This document shows positions 1 to 8,647 of a DNA stretch of 64,000 nucleotides, piece by piece (the stretch's first letter is position 1; each line of letters begins with the position of its first letter). The position numbers and the translations under genes were made by a program. The notes under the pieces were generated by a model. The model saw nothing but the letters and a program-made list of their open reading frames with translations, was not told where the DNA came from and did not search any database. The stretch is from positions 4,030,001-4,094,000 of the forward strand of contig FSRV01000002.1 of assembly GCA_900142905.1 (NCBI GenBank). Reading direction: 5' to 3'. This DNA is from Burkholderia sp. GAS332. Its GTDB lineage: Bacteria; Pseudomonadota; Gammaproteobacteria; Burkholderiales; Burkholderiaceae.

Positions 1-106
1 CGACGGCCACGCTGTGCCCATGCGCGACGATTTCGCGCACGGATGACGGCGTGAGACCGACACGGTACTCGTGGTTCTTGATCTCCTTCGGAACGCCTAT
101 GTGCAT
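1..106 (-). CDS. ald: Alanine dehydrogenase, N-terminal fragment (runs off window)
   Basis: The first 35 codons on the minus strand read [20 protein letters not shown] and onward, the characteristic N-terminus of NAD-dependent alanine dehydrogenase, which interconverts L-alanine with pyruvate and ammonium. The conserved VPKEIKNxExRVGLTP block binds substrate in the family. An AGGAGG Shine-Dalgarno lies at 111-116, four bases before the ATG at 104-106, which fixes the start. The rest of the gene is outside the window, so intactness cannot be judged. The related transhydrogenase alpha subunit shares this fold, but the close match to the Ald N-terminus favours Ald. Confidence 0.88.
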   Translation of the reverse strand, partial: MHIGVPKEIKNHEYRVGLTPSSVREIVAHGHSVAV

Positions 107-875
107 ATTGCCTCCTGTATGGGACTGCCGGTTTGCCGCGAAGTGATCTGATTCCTCAGACGCCCAGCACGAGCGGCGAGCGTTGGCGAGGGAGGCATCG
201 ACGACGCTAACGCTCGCAGGCGGCAGGATCGCGAGAAACGATCGTTACCGTCTACCCGATTTCATCTGTTGGCGACGCCATCGCCGGTTGCTTGGCCGGT
301 AGCAGGTTGTGACGGGTAGCATCGGAGCAGGATGCATGCGGGAATCGAGCGTGACGTAGGTGCTATATCCGGCTACGCCTAGTGACTTCCACAATACTAT
401 CGGCGGTGTGGTAGGGGTTGTTAATGTAATTGTGGTGAATTTTGGTTGAAACACCTGAATTAGGCGACGCGTGTCCATCATCTTGCATCGCATGCCTAAG
501 GGTTTATATCTAGTCAGGTTTCCTCCATGTCTCCTTCCGATATTGACGCTAGCTACTGCCAAAAATTGTCGCAGCGTTAAAAGACAGCTATGTGGAAACT
601 CGATGGTCCACACAGGGTGGAAACCACACGTTGGCTAACACCCGGACCTGACATTCGCTGCCATCGATGTGCAAACGGCAGGAAGGTGCCCTGAAGCTGC
701 CTCACAGACCTCGTTGGCTGAACGTCTGCGATGGACGACCTGCCGTTCACACATGCGAAGTGACAGACGGTTGATCGGCCGAAGCGGACAATCGCCTATC
801 GGCGTTGGCCTGTCCGCTAACGGCTGTTGACCGTATGTTCACCGCGCAAACCGATATGCCAGGCATGGCGTACTC
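107..875. other. Long spacer without a convincing gene
   Basis: Between ald and the deaminase are about 770 bases. An open frame on the minus strand (245-613) has no ribosome binding site and a low-complexity, uncharacteristic translation, so it is not called. The stretch 380-450 is AT-richer than its surroundings and may hold the ald promoter. Nothing else is supportable. Confidence 0.5.
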
Positions 876-1385
876 TTACGACCAGAAGCCGAGATGCGAA
901 CCTGCAGCTTCGTCCTCGAGCAACGGGCCGACCACATCGACATGCCGCTGTCCTCGGACGAACACCTCCCGGCATGGCAGCGAGAATGTCGGATTCTCTG
1001 CGTGATCACCGGTCAGTCCCAGTAGCCGATGCTCCGAAAGCGCGTACACGACTCGGCCGATGTTGCACCAATAGATCGCACCGGCGCACATACAGCACGG
1101 TTCAGCGCTAGTGTAGAGCGTGCATTTAGCAAGCGCTTCCGGCGTCAGCAGGCGTGCCGCCTTCGCTGCGGCGACGAGCTCGGCATGCTGCGTCGGGTCC
1201 CCCTCGGGAGGCATCGAGTTGTTGCCCGCCGACGCCACCACATTGCCGTGCTCGTCAGCCACGATGGCAGCGAATGGATGGTGTCCGTTGCGTCTCGATT
1301 CGTCCGCCAACGCTATCGCCGCACGCAGCAGCGCCATGTCGCGTTCGCCCAGTTGTGACGGTTCGGTTGCAATATCAAGGGTCAT
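876..1385 (-). CDS. Nucleobase/nucleoside deaminase (cytidine-deaminase fold, guanine-deaminase-like)
   Basis: A 169-residue zinc deaminase. The HAE zinc and catalytic motif is near residue 69 and the second zinc motif PCCMC (PCxxC) follows about 30 residues later, then AIYWCNIGRVVYAL, as in guanine deaminases and related nucleoside deaminases. It should hydrolyse an exocyclic amino group on a purine or pyrimidine base in the cytoplasm. The start MTLDI is chosen because the longer reading has no family homology. It lies 34 bases downstream of an NCS2 permease on the same strand, which suggests uptake then deamination of a nucleobase. Guanine, isocytosine or cytosine are all possible; the exact base cannot be read from sequence. 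Confidence 0.82.
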   Translation of the reverse strand: MTLDIATEPSQLGERDMALLRAAIALADESRRNGHHPFAAIVADEHGNVVASAGNNSMPPEGDPTQHAELVAAAKAARLLTPEALAKCTLYTSAEPCCMCAGAIYWCNIGRVVYALSEHRLLGLTGDHAENPTFSLPCREVFVRGQRHVDVVGPLLEDEAAGSHLGFWS

Positions 1386-1419
1386 GTCGTCTGTTCCTGT
1401 TCGATTGAGTGATGTGTAG

Positions 1420-2781
1420 TTAATGCGCGGACGAGCCTGTGCTGTCGGGTAGCACGGGCGAGAGTTCCCGTCGGTCAGCGGCGTGCTTTTCTCGGTTGAG
1501 GACGATGTTGAGTGCGATGGCGGTAATCGCGCCCAGGAAAATTCCGCTGTCGAGAATGAGCTTCGCGGGGCCACTGACGTGACCAAAAATGGCAGGAAAT
1601 GACATCGGCAGCACGCCGACGCTAATCGAAACCGCGACGATAATCGCGTTGCGCGTGCCGTCGAACTTCACGCGCGAGAGTTCCTGAATGCCCGCGACGG
1701 TGGTCATGCCGAACATGACGATTGCGCAACCGCCTAATACCGGACGCGGCACTGAAGCGATCAACGCGCCGAGCTTCGGAAACAGGCCCATCAGGATCAT
1801 GATGACGCCCGCGGACGCGACCACATAACGGCTCTTCACGTTTGAGAGCGCAATCAGGCCGGTGTTCTGCGTGAACGCGTTGTACGGGAAGCTGTTGAAG
1901 ACACCACCGAGCATCGTCGAAAGCCCATCAGCGCGAAACGCGTTGCCCAGCGTGGTCTGCGACGATGGGCGCCCGATGATCGTACCGATCGCGAGCACGT
2001 TGCCGGTCGTCTCCGCCATGATGACGAGCATCGCGAGCGACATCACGAGAATGGGCGTGACCGCGAAACTCGGTGCGCCGAAGGCGAACGGCGCACTGAT
2101 CTCGAACCATGCCGCGTCGCCGACGTGCGCGAAGCTTGTCATCCCGCATGCGACCGCGATGATCGTGCCGACTACGAGCCCCACGAGCACTGAGAGATTG
2201 CCGATGAAACCCGTGAAGCGCGCATAGACGAACAGGGTGACGGCCACCGTCGCAAAGCCGAGCATCAGGTTTGCGACGGAGCCGAAACTGCTCGCGCCCG
2301 GATCGCCGCCGCCGAGCCAGATCGCGGCGGCGGGCATCAGTGACACGCCGATGATGGTTATCAGGCTGCCGATCACCACCGGGGGAAAGAAGCGCAACAG
2401 GCGGCTGAACACAGGCGCGATCAGAATGGTAAGCGCGCCCGCGGCGATCACCGAGCCGAACACGTAGGTGAGTCCATACTGCTTGCCGATCATGATCATT
2501 GGTGCGATCGCGATGAACGAGCAGCCTTGGATCAGCGGCAACCGCGCGCCGAACTTCCAGAACCCGATTGTCTGAATTAGCGTGGCGATTCCAGATGTCA
2601 GCAAATTGGCATTGATGAGCGTGACCATCTGTTGCTGCGTCAAGCCCAGCGCACTGCCGAGGATGAGTGGCACGGCCACTGCGCCGGCATACATCACCAG
2701 CACATGCTGTAGCCCATAACTGGCAAGCTGCCGAAGCGGAAGTATCTCGTCGAGCGGATGAGTCGCACTCTGGTTGCTCAT
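1420..2781 (-). CDS. NCS2 family nucleobase:cation symporter (xanthine/uracil permease type)
   Basis: A 453-residue polytopic inner-membrane protein with about 14 hydrophobic segments. The opening LASYGLQHVLVMYAGAVAVP, the GCSFIAIAPM block, the AETTGNVLAIG segment and QNTGLIALSNVKSR are hallmarks of NCS2 carriers of uracil, xanthine or urate. The start MSNQSATH is preferred over an upstream ATG because GGAGACACC precedes it at proper spacing. It forms an apparent operon with the deaminase downstream and is divergent from a LysR regulator 179 bases away, which probably controls it. The substrate is inferred to be the base that the deaminase uses. Confidence 0.88.
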   Translation of the reverse strand: MSNQSATHPLDEILPLRQLASYGLQHVLVMYAGAVAVPLILGSALGLTQQQMVTLINANLLTSGIATLIQTIGFWKFGARLPLIQGCSFIAIAPMIMIGKQYGLTYVFGSVIAAGALTILIAPVFSRLLRFFPPVVIGSLITIIGVSLMPAAAIWLGGGDPGASSFGSVANLMLGFATVAVTLFVYARFTGFIGNLSVLVGLVVGTIIAVACGMTSFAHVGDAAWFEISAPFAFGAPSFAVTPILVMSLAMLVIMAETTGNVLAIGTIIGRPSSQTTLGNAFRADGLSTMLGGVFNSFPYNAFTQNTGLIALSNVKSRYVVASAGVIMILMGLFPKLGALIASVPRPVLGGCAIVMFGMTTVAGIQELSRVKFDGTRNAIIVAVSISVGVLPMSFPAIFGHVSGPAKLILDSGIFLGAITAIALNIVLNREKHAADRRELSPVLPDSTGSSAH

Positions 2782-2960
2782 GGTGTCTCCTGGATTCGTG
2801 TCTGGCCACAGCGCCATCTACCGGTAGCGCTTCGTGTAAGCCCTACCGCCTGGCGTGTGGCTATGTGCCAGGCGGTGCGCCATAATCCATCACGTCAGGA
2901 GTGTCACCAAGTGAACATCCATCGTTTTTTTCAATAGATCAAAAACCCCGGAAAGCTCCG

Positions 2961-3875
2961 ATGCGTTATTCCCTCGACCAGCTCGAAATGTTCGCCCGCG
3001 TCGTGAAGACGGGTTCCTTTTCCGCTGCCGCGCGCAGTCTTGGCAAAACGCAATCGACTATCAGCATCGCGATTGCCAATCTCGAGATCGACTGGGGGCT
3101 TGCGCTGTTTGACCGCAGCAGCAAGCTGCCCGTGCTGACGCCAGCAGGGCGCAAGCTGCTCAACGAGGCGGAATTGGTGCTTGAACGCTGCCTCGACCTG
3201 GAGTCGCATGCGAACAATCTGGGCGAACTGGTCGAGCCAGGCCTCACGCTGGCGATCGAAGTGCCGTACAACATATTGATGCCGGCCATCATGGATTTCG
3301 CCACGCAGTTCGCCGACGTCGATCTCGACATCCGCCACCCCTTCCACGGTGATGTGAGCGAATTACTGCTGAAAGGCGAAGTGGACCTCGGCATTGCGTT
3401 CGCGCAGCCCGCTTATCCGCGCGACCTGGGTTTTTCGCAAATGGGCAAACTGATTCTTGCGCACGTTGCGCGCCGCGATCATCCCCTCGCCCAGCAGAAA
3501 AGCGTGAGCTTCGCAGAACTACGTTCGCATCGACGCCTCGTGTTCAGCGCGCACAACAACACGTTGCCGAGCACTGAATATCTGGATTCGGCGCGTTGCT
3601 GGCAGGCGGAGAACTATCTCGCACTGCTGGAAATGACGCGGGCGGGCTTAGGCTGGACGACGTTGCCCCGGCAGTTAATCCGGCGCGAGTTGGACGAGGG
3701 AGAGCTTGTCGAGCTGCAACTCGCCGCCTATCCGCACACAGACTGGCTGGTCGGTGTCGACCTGATCTGGTCGAAGACGCGCGTGCTCGGTAAAGCGGGC
3801 GCATGGCTGAAGCAACGGCTGCAGTCGCACAAGGTGCATGAACTCGACCGTAACGGGAACTCAACCACGCTGTAG
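2961..3875 (+). CDS. LysR-family transcriptional regulator
   Basis: A 304-residue regulator. Residues 1-60 form the winged helix-turn-helix (LDQLEMFARVVKTGSFSAAA, then TQSTISIAIANLE), followed by the periplasmic-binding-like effector domain (roughly 90-295). The start at 2961 gives a standard LysR N-terminus; an upstream in-frame ATG at 2901 would add 20 residues without homology. It is divergent from the NCS2 permease and deaminase genes and shares their 179-base promoter region, the usual arrangement for a LysR protein regulating its neighbour in response to the transported compound. Confidence 0.9.
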   Translation: MRYSLDQLEMFARVVKTGSFSAAARSLGKTQSTISIAIANLEIDWGLALFDRSSKLPVLTPAGRKLLNEAELVLERCLDLESHANNLGELVEPGLTLAIEVPYNILMPAIMDFATQFADVDLDIRHPFHGDVSELLLKGEVDLGIAFAQPAYPRDLGFSQMGKLILAHVARRDHPLAQQKSVSFAELRSHRRLVFSAHNNTLPSTEYLDSARCWQAENYLALLEMTRAGLGWTTLPRQLIRRELDEGELVELQLAAYPHTDWLVGVDLIWSKTRVLGKAGAWLKQRLQSHKVHELDRNGNSTTL

Positions 3876-4085
3876 CCGGCATCGCCCGGGAGGGGGGCGC
3901 GCGTTGACTGTCAGCACGTCGGCGTCAAGCGTGGCCGCAAATGCGTCGAGCCGAGGCCGGTCAACGTCAGCCAGCACCAGACGCATGCCGAGTGATGCCG
4001 CATGGCGTGCAAGGCCGCTGCCAATACCGCTGGCCGCGCCAGTGATCACGGCTGTACCGCCGTCGAAGCGAATGGGTGGCGTCAA
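3861..4085 (-). pseudogene. Truncated SDR oxidoreductase (N-terminal Rossmann fragment)
   Basis: About 60 codons read as the start of a short-chain dehydrogenase: FDGGTAVITGAASGIGSGLA carries the TGxxxGIG dinucleotide loop and LVLADVDRPRLDAF the second strand that selects the cofactor. Homology stops near TVNAR, and the frame ends after 74 residues where a complete SDR has about 250; the catalytic YxxxK part is absent. A TTG start (4083-4085) directly follows the stop of the complete SDR gene, so it was probably the last cistron of that operon. The 3' end now abuts the convergent LysR gene, suggesting a deletion. Confidence 0.6.
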
Positions 4086-4087
4086 GA

Positions 4088-4960
4088 TCAGGCTCCGGAT
4101 GGAACAATGTGTGGATGGGCCACGTCCGGCAATGTCGGCGGCGGCAACAGTTCGCGTCCGTCCAGCGAGTAGACGGGCAGTTGGCAGGCAAGCGGAAAGT
4201 GCAGACTGTGTGTGATCAGGCCGGTCCGTTCGCGTGCTGGCAAGTGGCAAAGCGCAAGCGCCGTTTCGGCCAGGTACTCGACCGCTTCGGTCGGATACTG
4301 CGCTGGGATATGCTGGTCAGCGCCTGGCGTACGAATGGCCGTACTGGGTGCCACGGAGTTCACCGCGATGTTGTCGGTCTCCAACTCGGCAGCGAGGCCC
4401 TGGGTAAAGCGGTTAACCGCTGACTTGATGGCCGCGTATACCGTCACACCACCGGCGCCATCGAACACAGAATATGGGCGCAATGGCGCAAGCGCCGTCA
4501 CCGAGCCCAGGTTCAGGATCCAGCCGGCGCCGCGTGCGCGCATCAGCGGGATGGCTGCCTGACTCAACGTGAATGGTATCCGTAGGTAGTGATCCAGCGT
4601 ACGGTCAAACATTGCCAATGGCATTGTCTCGACGAGGCAGTATTCGGCGAAGCCGGCGTTGTTCACCAGAATGTCGAGGCCACCCGCCGCTGCGACCACA
4701 CGCGCGATCAGCGTGTCGCGCTCCGCTGGCTTTTCCAGGTCGGCGGCCAGTGCGATTGCATGCCCCCCCGCCTGCGTAATCAACGCTACCGTCTCGGCCA
4801 GCGTGCCCGGCAGGATGACGGATTGCTCAAGGCTTCGACCGCTGACTATCACCGTTGCGCCTTCCGCGGCGAAGCGCTGGGCAATGGCTCGGCCGATGCC
4901 GCGGCTTGCACCGGTGACGAGCGCGACTTTGCCGGTCAATTTTTGTGGTTTGTTGCTCAT
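4088..4960 (-). CDS. SDR-family NAD(P)-dependent oxidoreductase
   Basis: A 290-residue classical short-chain dehydrogenase. TGASRGIG near residue 18 binds the dinucleotide, NNAG near residue 107 stabilises the core, a Ser lies in the LGSVTAL strand, and YAAIK supplies the catalytic Tyr and Lys. The MSNKPQ start overlaps the stop codon of the upstream gene by ATGA, indicating translational coupling. The last 50 residues are longer than in minimal SDRs and may form a substrate lid. The operon contains two small barrel-fold proteins and is downstream of an AraC regulator. The substrate is unknown; an alcohol or keto compound is inferred. Confidence 0.85.
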   Translation of the reverse strand: MSNKPQKLTGKVALVTGASRGIGRAIAQRFAAEGATVIVSGRSLEQSVILPGTLAETVALITQAGGHAIALAADLEKPAERDTLIARVVAAAGGLDILVNNAGFAEYCLVETMPLAMFDRTLDHYLRIPFTLSQAAIPLMRARGAGWILNLGSVTALAPLRPYSVFDGAGGVTVYAAIKSAVNRFTQGLAAELETDNIAVNSVAPSTAIRTPGADQHIPAQYPTEAVEYLAETALALCHLPARERTGLITHSLHFPLACQLPVYSLDGRELLPPPTLPDVAHPHIVPSGA

Positions 4961-5601
4961 ATCGTTCTTTGCGCGATGGCGGGAAGGGTCAGGATGCTCG
5001 ATTCCAGTGGGCAAAAGGCATGAGAAATTGCCGCCACTGTCCATTCGGGAAACTCAGGGTCGAACCAGCGGTCCACCCAGCCCCAATGAAAAGGGTGGGT
5101 CAGGTACTCGCCTTGAAGATCCTCGACGCAGGCGAACTCCTGCTGCCAGACGTGGGTCCACGCGCTTGGCGATGTGACACGGCTCAGTTGCCAGTTGCGA
5201 ATGGTCGGCATGTACGCGGGCATGCGCAGCAGATCGCGCTCCAGGGCGGCGACGTGTTCGCTGCATGCCTCTGGCCTGACGCGAAATAGCAACGTGCGCC
5301 AAACACCATTTTGCAAGCCGGCCGCTCGCTGGCCACCGTCGATCGGCCGATACGCAAGATGATCCGCACGCGACACGCCCGGCAACTGTGCAAGGCACGC
5401 GGCGGCCGCCGCATCACAGGCATCACCCTCGAAGTGCAGATCGACGGTGTAGTCGCCGGCCCCCCAGCAGCCTGCCATGTTTCGGCCAAAGACAATCCGG
5501 CGCGGACCGGGCAGCGAGTGAGCGCGTGCCGCCAGTTCACGCTCCAGCGTCTCCGGGCAAGCATCATGCTCAAGATAGAGCTGGGCTGTTTCAAGCCGCA
5601 T
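4957..5601 (-). CDS. Dabb-type (dimeric alpha/beta barrel) protein
   Basis: A 214-residue cytoplasmic protein that appears to hold two ferredoxin-like barrel modules. The second half (VWRTLLFRVRP to about LTHPFHWGWVDRWFDPE) matches stress-responsive A/B barrel (Dabb) proteins: a strand, a helix with AALERDLLRMPAYMP, then the conserved hydrophobic Trp and His region. Dabb proteins are small dimers found in stress and catabolic operons; some are cyclases or decarboxylases. The MRLETAQ start is preferred; it overlaps the end of the upstream gene, and its own stop overlaps the SDR start. The specific reaction is not predictable. Confidence 0.6.
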   Translation of the reverse strand: MRLETAQLYLEHDACPETLERELAARAHSLPGPRRIVFGRNMAGCWGAGDYTVDLHFEGDACDAAAAACLAQLPGVSRADHLAYRPIDGGQRAAGLQNGVWRTLLFRVRPEACSEHVAALERDLLRMPAYMPTIRNWQLSRVTSPSAWTHVWQQEFACVEDLQGEYLTHPFHWGWVDRWFDPEFPEWTVAAISHAFCPLESSILTLPAIAQRTI

Positions 5602-5935
5602 CAGGACACCCCATGGGTTCAGGCAGAGGATGATCGGCACCGGTCAGAACATGGCGACGGCGACGGTGAGCGAGTTGATCCACCGCGGACCAGAATTCGA
5701 TCACTTCCAACCCGGCGGCGGCGCGCATGCCGTAATAAGCGAGCACGCCTGGCAACTGCCACAGCAGCCACAACGTATTGCGTTCATCGGGGATGGCGAC
5801 AGGTGGCGACACCCAGCGATTGAGCAGCGTGAGCCCCCGCGCCGAGCGGTTACTGAGGTGGTGCTCTTGCAAAAGAGTCAGCACGGCGGGAACGTGCTCG
5901 GCATTCACTACGATTTCATCCAGCACGTGGATCAT
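5591..5935 (-). CDS. Small hypothetical protein, first gene of the SDR operon
   Basis: A 114-residue protein with an AGGAGG site eight bases before its ATG, so translation is very likely. The pattern VNAEHVPAVLTLLQEHHL followed by a hydrophobic strand TLWLLWQLPGVLAYYGMR resembles small ferredoxin-like dimeric barrel proteins of the NIPSNAP or antibiotic-monooxygenase type, but no family motif is decisive. It overlaps the next gene by 11 bases and leads a three-gene operon with the Dabb protein and SDR. Function not recognised. Confidence 0.6.
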   Translation of the reverse strand: MIHVLDEIVVNAEHVPAVLTLLQEHHLSNRSARGLTLLNRWVSPPVAIPDERNTLWLLWQLPGVLAYYGMRAAAGLEVIEFWSAVDQLAHRRRRHVLTGADHPLPEPMGCPDAA

Positions 5936-6284
5936 CTGTCGCCTCCTGAATACGCAGTGGCGTGCCGGCAGGCGTTGAAGCGCCTCAGCGATGGTGCGCC
6001 GATCGTCATGGTCTCCATGTTTCCTCTGTGTGAGCGTGTTCGCCTGAGCGCCGGGGACCCGCAGCGGGAAGCTGCGCCCGGCTGAGTACGACTGTTACCG
6101 ATAAGCCTCGATCGTTCCGTTTTGCACGGAAACGCGAGCGAGTGAATCCATTATGTGGTGGCGCGTTAAGGGCGACCCTTACCACATCGGTCGGCAAACG
6201 CTACCGTGGCGATCAAAACGGAATTTGTGTGAAGACCATGCGGAAAGCCGTGTTTGACACGGGCGCTCTGTGCCTTCCGGCTCG
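5936..6284. promoter_or_regulatory. Spacer with probable promoter of the SDR operon
   Basis: About 350 bases between the AraC-type regulator and the operon ending at 4088. No gene is supportable. The AraC regulator immediately upstream on the same strand probably acts here. No specific promoter elements could be assigned with confidence. Confidence 0.35.
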
Positions 6285-7301
6285 CTACTGGCGACGGCGA
6301 AAATGGCTGGGCGCCTGCCCAGTCCAACGAACGAAAGCGCGACGAAACGAGGCTTCGTCGCTGAAGCCTAGATGGCCTGCGATGCGGCTCATCGACCAGT
6401 TAGTGGTGTGCAAACAGCGCACGGCGAACTCTCGCAGGCATTGTTCACGCAACGCCTGGTAGCCGGTATTTTGAGCGGCCAGGCGCCGCCGGAGTGTCGG
6501 TTCGCTAATACCGAGGGCTGTAGCGATTTCGCTCAAGGTCGGAAGAGGAACTTCGCGCGCCAGTGCGGCATCGAGGAAGCCGTAGACCTGTTGGGAAACT
6601 GACAACGCATCCTGAAGCGTTCCGGTCAGCCGATACGGCACGTCCATCAGGAATGGGGCAAGCTCTGCCGGCTGACGCAACACGGGCCGCGTGAGCAAAT
6701 CGGCGTCGAATGTGAACCCATAGGTCGGCTCGCCAACAGCGACCGGTGCCCCGAACAGACCAAGGAAGGGTGACGCATCTTCGCGTAGCGGATGCGCGAG
6801 AAAGACCTTGTCCGGTTTCAGCGGTTGCCCGATTAACCAGCTGAAGAGTTGGAGATAGAACAGCAAGCCCGTCAGGTCAACCAGGCATGCCGCGGAACTT
6901 TGCCGTTGACGCAACGAGTCCATGCAGAACGTTGCAGTCAGGTTGGTCGCCTTCAAACTCAATGCACCCGCCCGCGGATGCAGCATGGCGCAGAAGTCGA
7001 TCGCGCAGTGTATGGCTTCATCAAGCGAACGGCAGCTGAGCAGGCACCGGCACATGAGGTCGACCTCGGTCTTGCGCATCGGGGGATGGCCGTCACCTTG
7101 CGCGACTTGTGCCTCCAGTTGCTCGATAGCCGCGCGATACATCGAGACGAAATGATCTGCCGAAAGAGGGTCGGTGGCATCGGGTAAAACCGGCAGCGTA
7201 CTTGCGGCGCCTGTGCCGCCATGGCGGCTCAGCTCATCCAGCAAACGCGAGCCCAAACCCTGCGGCACGCGGGCAGTGTGCCGCTTGCGCGAAGTTGCCA
7301 C
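6285..7301 (-). CDS. AraC-family transcriptional regulator (arabinose-binding-like N-domain)
   Basis: A 338-residue regulator. The N-terminal two thirds match the OruR/ArgR-type AraC sensor domain, with the FDADLLTRPVLRQPAELAPF segment. Residues about 250-335 form the double helix-turn-helix, with LSEIATALGISEPTLRRRLA and MSRIAGHLGFSDEASFRRAF. A GTG start at 7299-7301 is chosen because AGGAGA precedes it by seven bases; upstream ATG codons lack a site and homology. It sits between the SDR operon (same strand) and the divergent oxidoreductase-DUF1329 genes and may control both in response to a hydrophobic substrate. Confidence 0.87.
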   Translation of the reverse strand: MATSRKRHTARVPQGLGSRLLDELSRHGGTGAASTLPVLPDATDPLSADHFVSMYRAAIEQLEAQVAQGDGHPPMRKTEVDLMCRCLLSCRSLDEAIHCAIDFCAMLHPRAGALSLKATNLTATFCMDSLRQRQSSAACLVDLTGLLFYLQLFSWLIGQPLKPDKVFLAHPLREDASPFLGLFGAPVAVGEPTYGFTFDADLLTRPVLRQPAELAPFLMDVPYRLTGTLQDALSVSQQVYGFLDAALAREVPLPTLSEIATALGISEPTLRRRLAAQNTGYQALREQCLREFAVRCLHTTNWSMSRIAGHLGFSDEASFRRAFVRWTGQAPSHFRRRQ

Positions 7302-7567
7302 GCAAATCTCCTTTTGAGCGAGGTCGTAACGGTTGATGATCGAAACGGTAAGCGTTGCTTTTCCGTACCCACCGGATAATGACATCGCGCTGAAAGCCCG
7401 TCTGCCAGGTCATGCCCCTGCTAGCGATTCTTGCAGGCTTGCGGGCACGGCGATGATAGTCCTCAGGGGACGGCCTGTCACTTTTGAAACAGAGCATGAG
7501 CATCATCGAGAAGGGCAGGCAGGGGGATTCTCCCGCCTGATTGCGAACGATGCTCCACGGAGACGAA

Positions 7568-8575
7568 ATGGAACCTGCAAAAGGTACTGCAATGCGCGCG
7601 GTCGTACTGGATCGCGTTGGTGGACCGGAGGTCATGAAGATCGCCAGTGTTCGGAGACCCGAAGCCGGTCCCGGCGAGATTCTGATCAAGGTCGCGTATG
7701 CAGGCGTGAATCCGGCGGACTGGAAGTGCCGGGAGGGTTATCTGAAATCGTTCATCAACTATACGTTTCCCTTTGTCATCGGGTTTGATCTTTCCGGAAC
7801 CGTCGTCGATATCGGGGCGGACGTGGTCGGCTTTGAGAAGGGCATGCGGGTTTTTGCACAGAGTGACGTTGGGGCCGGAAAATGGGGTGCCTATGCGGAA
7901 TTCGCCACGGTTTCGCAGGCGTCAGTGGTACGCATGCCCGAGAACCTCAGTTTTGCGCAGGCCGCTGCGGTGCCGACCCCCGCTTTGGCTGCATGGACGG
8001 GTCTCTTCGAAGATGGAGCGCTCCAGCCCGGTCAGCGTGTGCTGATCCACGGCGGCGCGGGGGCGGTTGGCGCATTCGCGATCCAGTTTGCCAGGCACGC
8101 CGGTGCCCACGTGGCGGTCACTTGCGGTGCCTACAACTTCGACTATGTCACGGCGCTCGGATCCGAACACAACATCGACTATCGAACCCAGGACATCCTG
8201 CCTGCCGTTCATGACTGGTCACCAGCAGGGGTTGACCTGATCCTCGACACGGTCGGCTGCGCGACGCTGCCGGCCGGGCTGGACATGCTACGACCGGGCG
8301 GCACCCTGATCAGTATCCTGACGTTGATGCAAGGCGACACCGGGCCGGATCCGGAGGACGCAGCGCGGCGGGGTCTTCGGACCAGGTCGACGTTCAGCAA
8401 GATGCCAAGCGGCCGGCAACTAGGCCAGGTTGCGGATCTGCTTGCCGGCGGCAAGGTCCGTGCCCCGCGCATCGAATCGTTGCCCATCGATGAAGTGGCA
8501 CACGCGCATAGCATGGTTCAGAACGGCACGCACCGCGCGAAGCTCGTCTTGCAAATCGCTGACGACCTGACCTGA
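7568..8575 (+). CDS. NADP-dependent zinc-less MDR oxidoreductase (quinone reductase-like)
   Basis: A 335-residue medium-chain reductase. It opens MRAVVLDRVGGPEVMK with the GVNPADWKCREG substrate loop typical of zinc-free quinone oxidoreductases; HGGAGAVGAFAIQFARHAGA near residue 150 is the nucleotide-binding fold. The catalytic zinc cysteines of alcohol dehydrogenases are missing. It probably reduces quinones or alpha,beta-unsaturated carbonyls with NADPH in the cytoplasm. The start at 7568 follows a GGAG site; the MRAVV start 24 bases later is an alternative. It is divergent from the AraC regulator and 72 bases upstream of the DUF1329 gene. Confidence 0.85.
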   Translation: MEPAKGTAMRAVVLDRVGGPEVMKIASVRRPEAGPGEILIKVAYAGVNPADWKCREGYLKSFINYTFPFVIGFDLSGTVVDIGADVVGFEKGMRVFAQSDVGAGKWGAYAEFATVSQASVVRMPENLSFAQAAAVPTPALAAWTGLFEDGALQPGQRVLIHGGAGAVGAFAIQFARHAGAHVAVTCGAYNFDYVTALGSEHNIDYRTQDILPAVHDWSPAGVDLILDTVGCATLPAGLDMLRPGGTLISILTLMQGDTGPDPEDAARRGLRTRSTFSKMPSGRQLGQVADLLAGGKVRAPRIESLPIDEVAHAHSMVQNGTHRAKLVLQIADDLT

Positions 8576-8647
8576 TAGCGCGGAAGCTGATTTCAGTTGT
8601 GCCGAAAATCAATCAAATAACTACTCGTCAATATGGAGTGAGACAAA

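Noticed and set aside
245..613. 122-residue minus-strand open frame behind ald
   Set aside because: No ribosome binding site, odd composition and no recognised motif; chance frame in a spacer.
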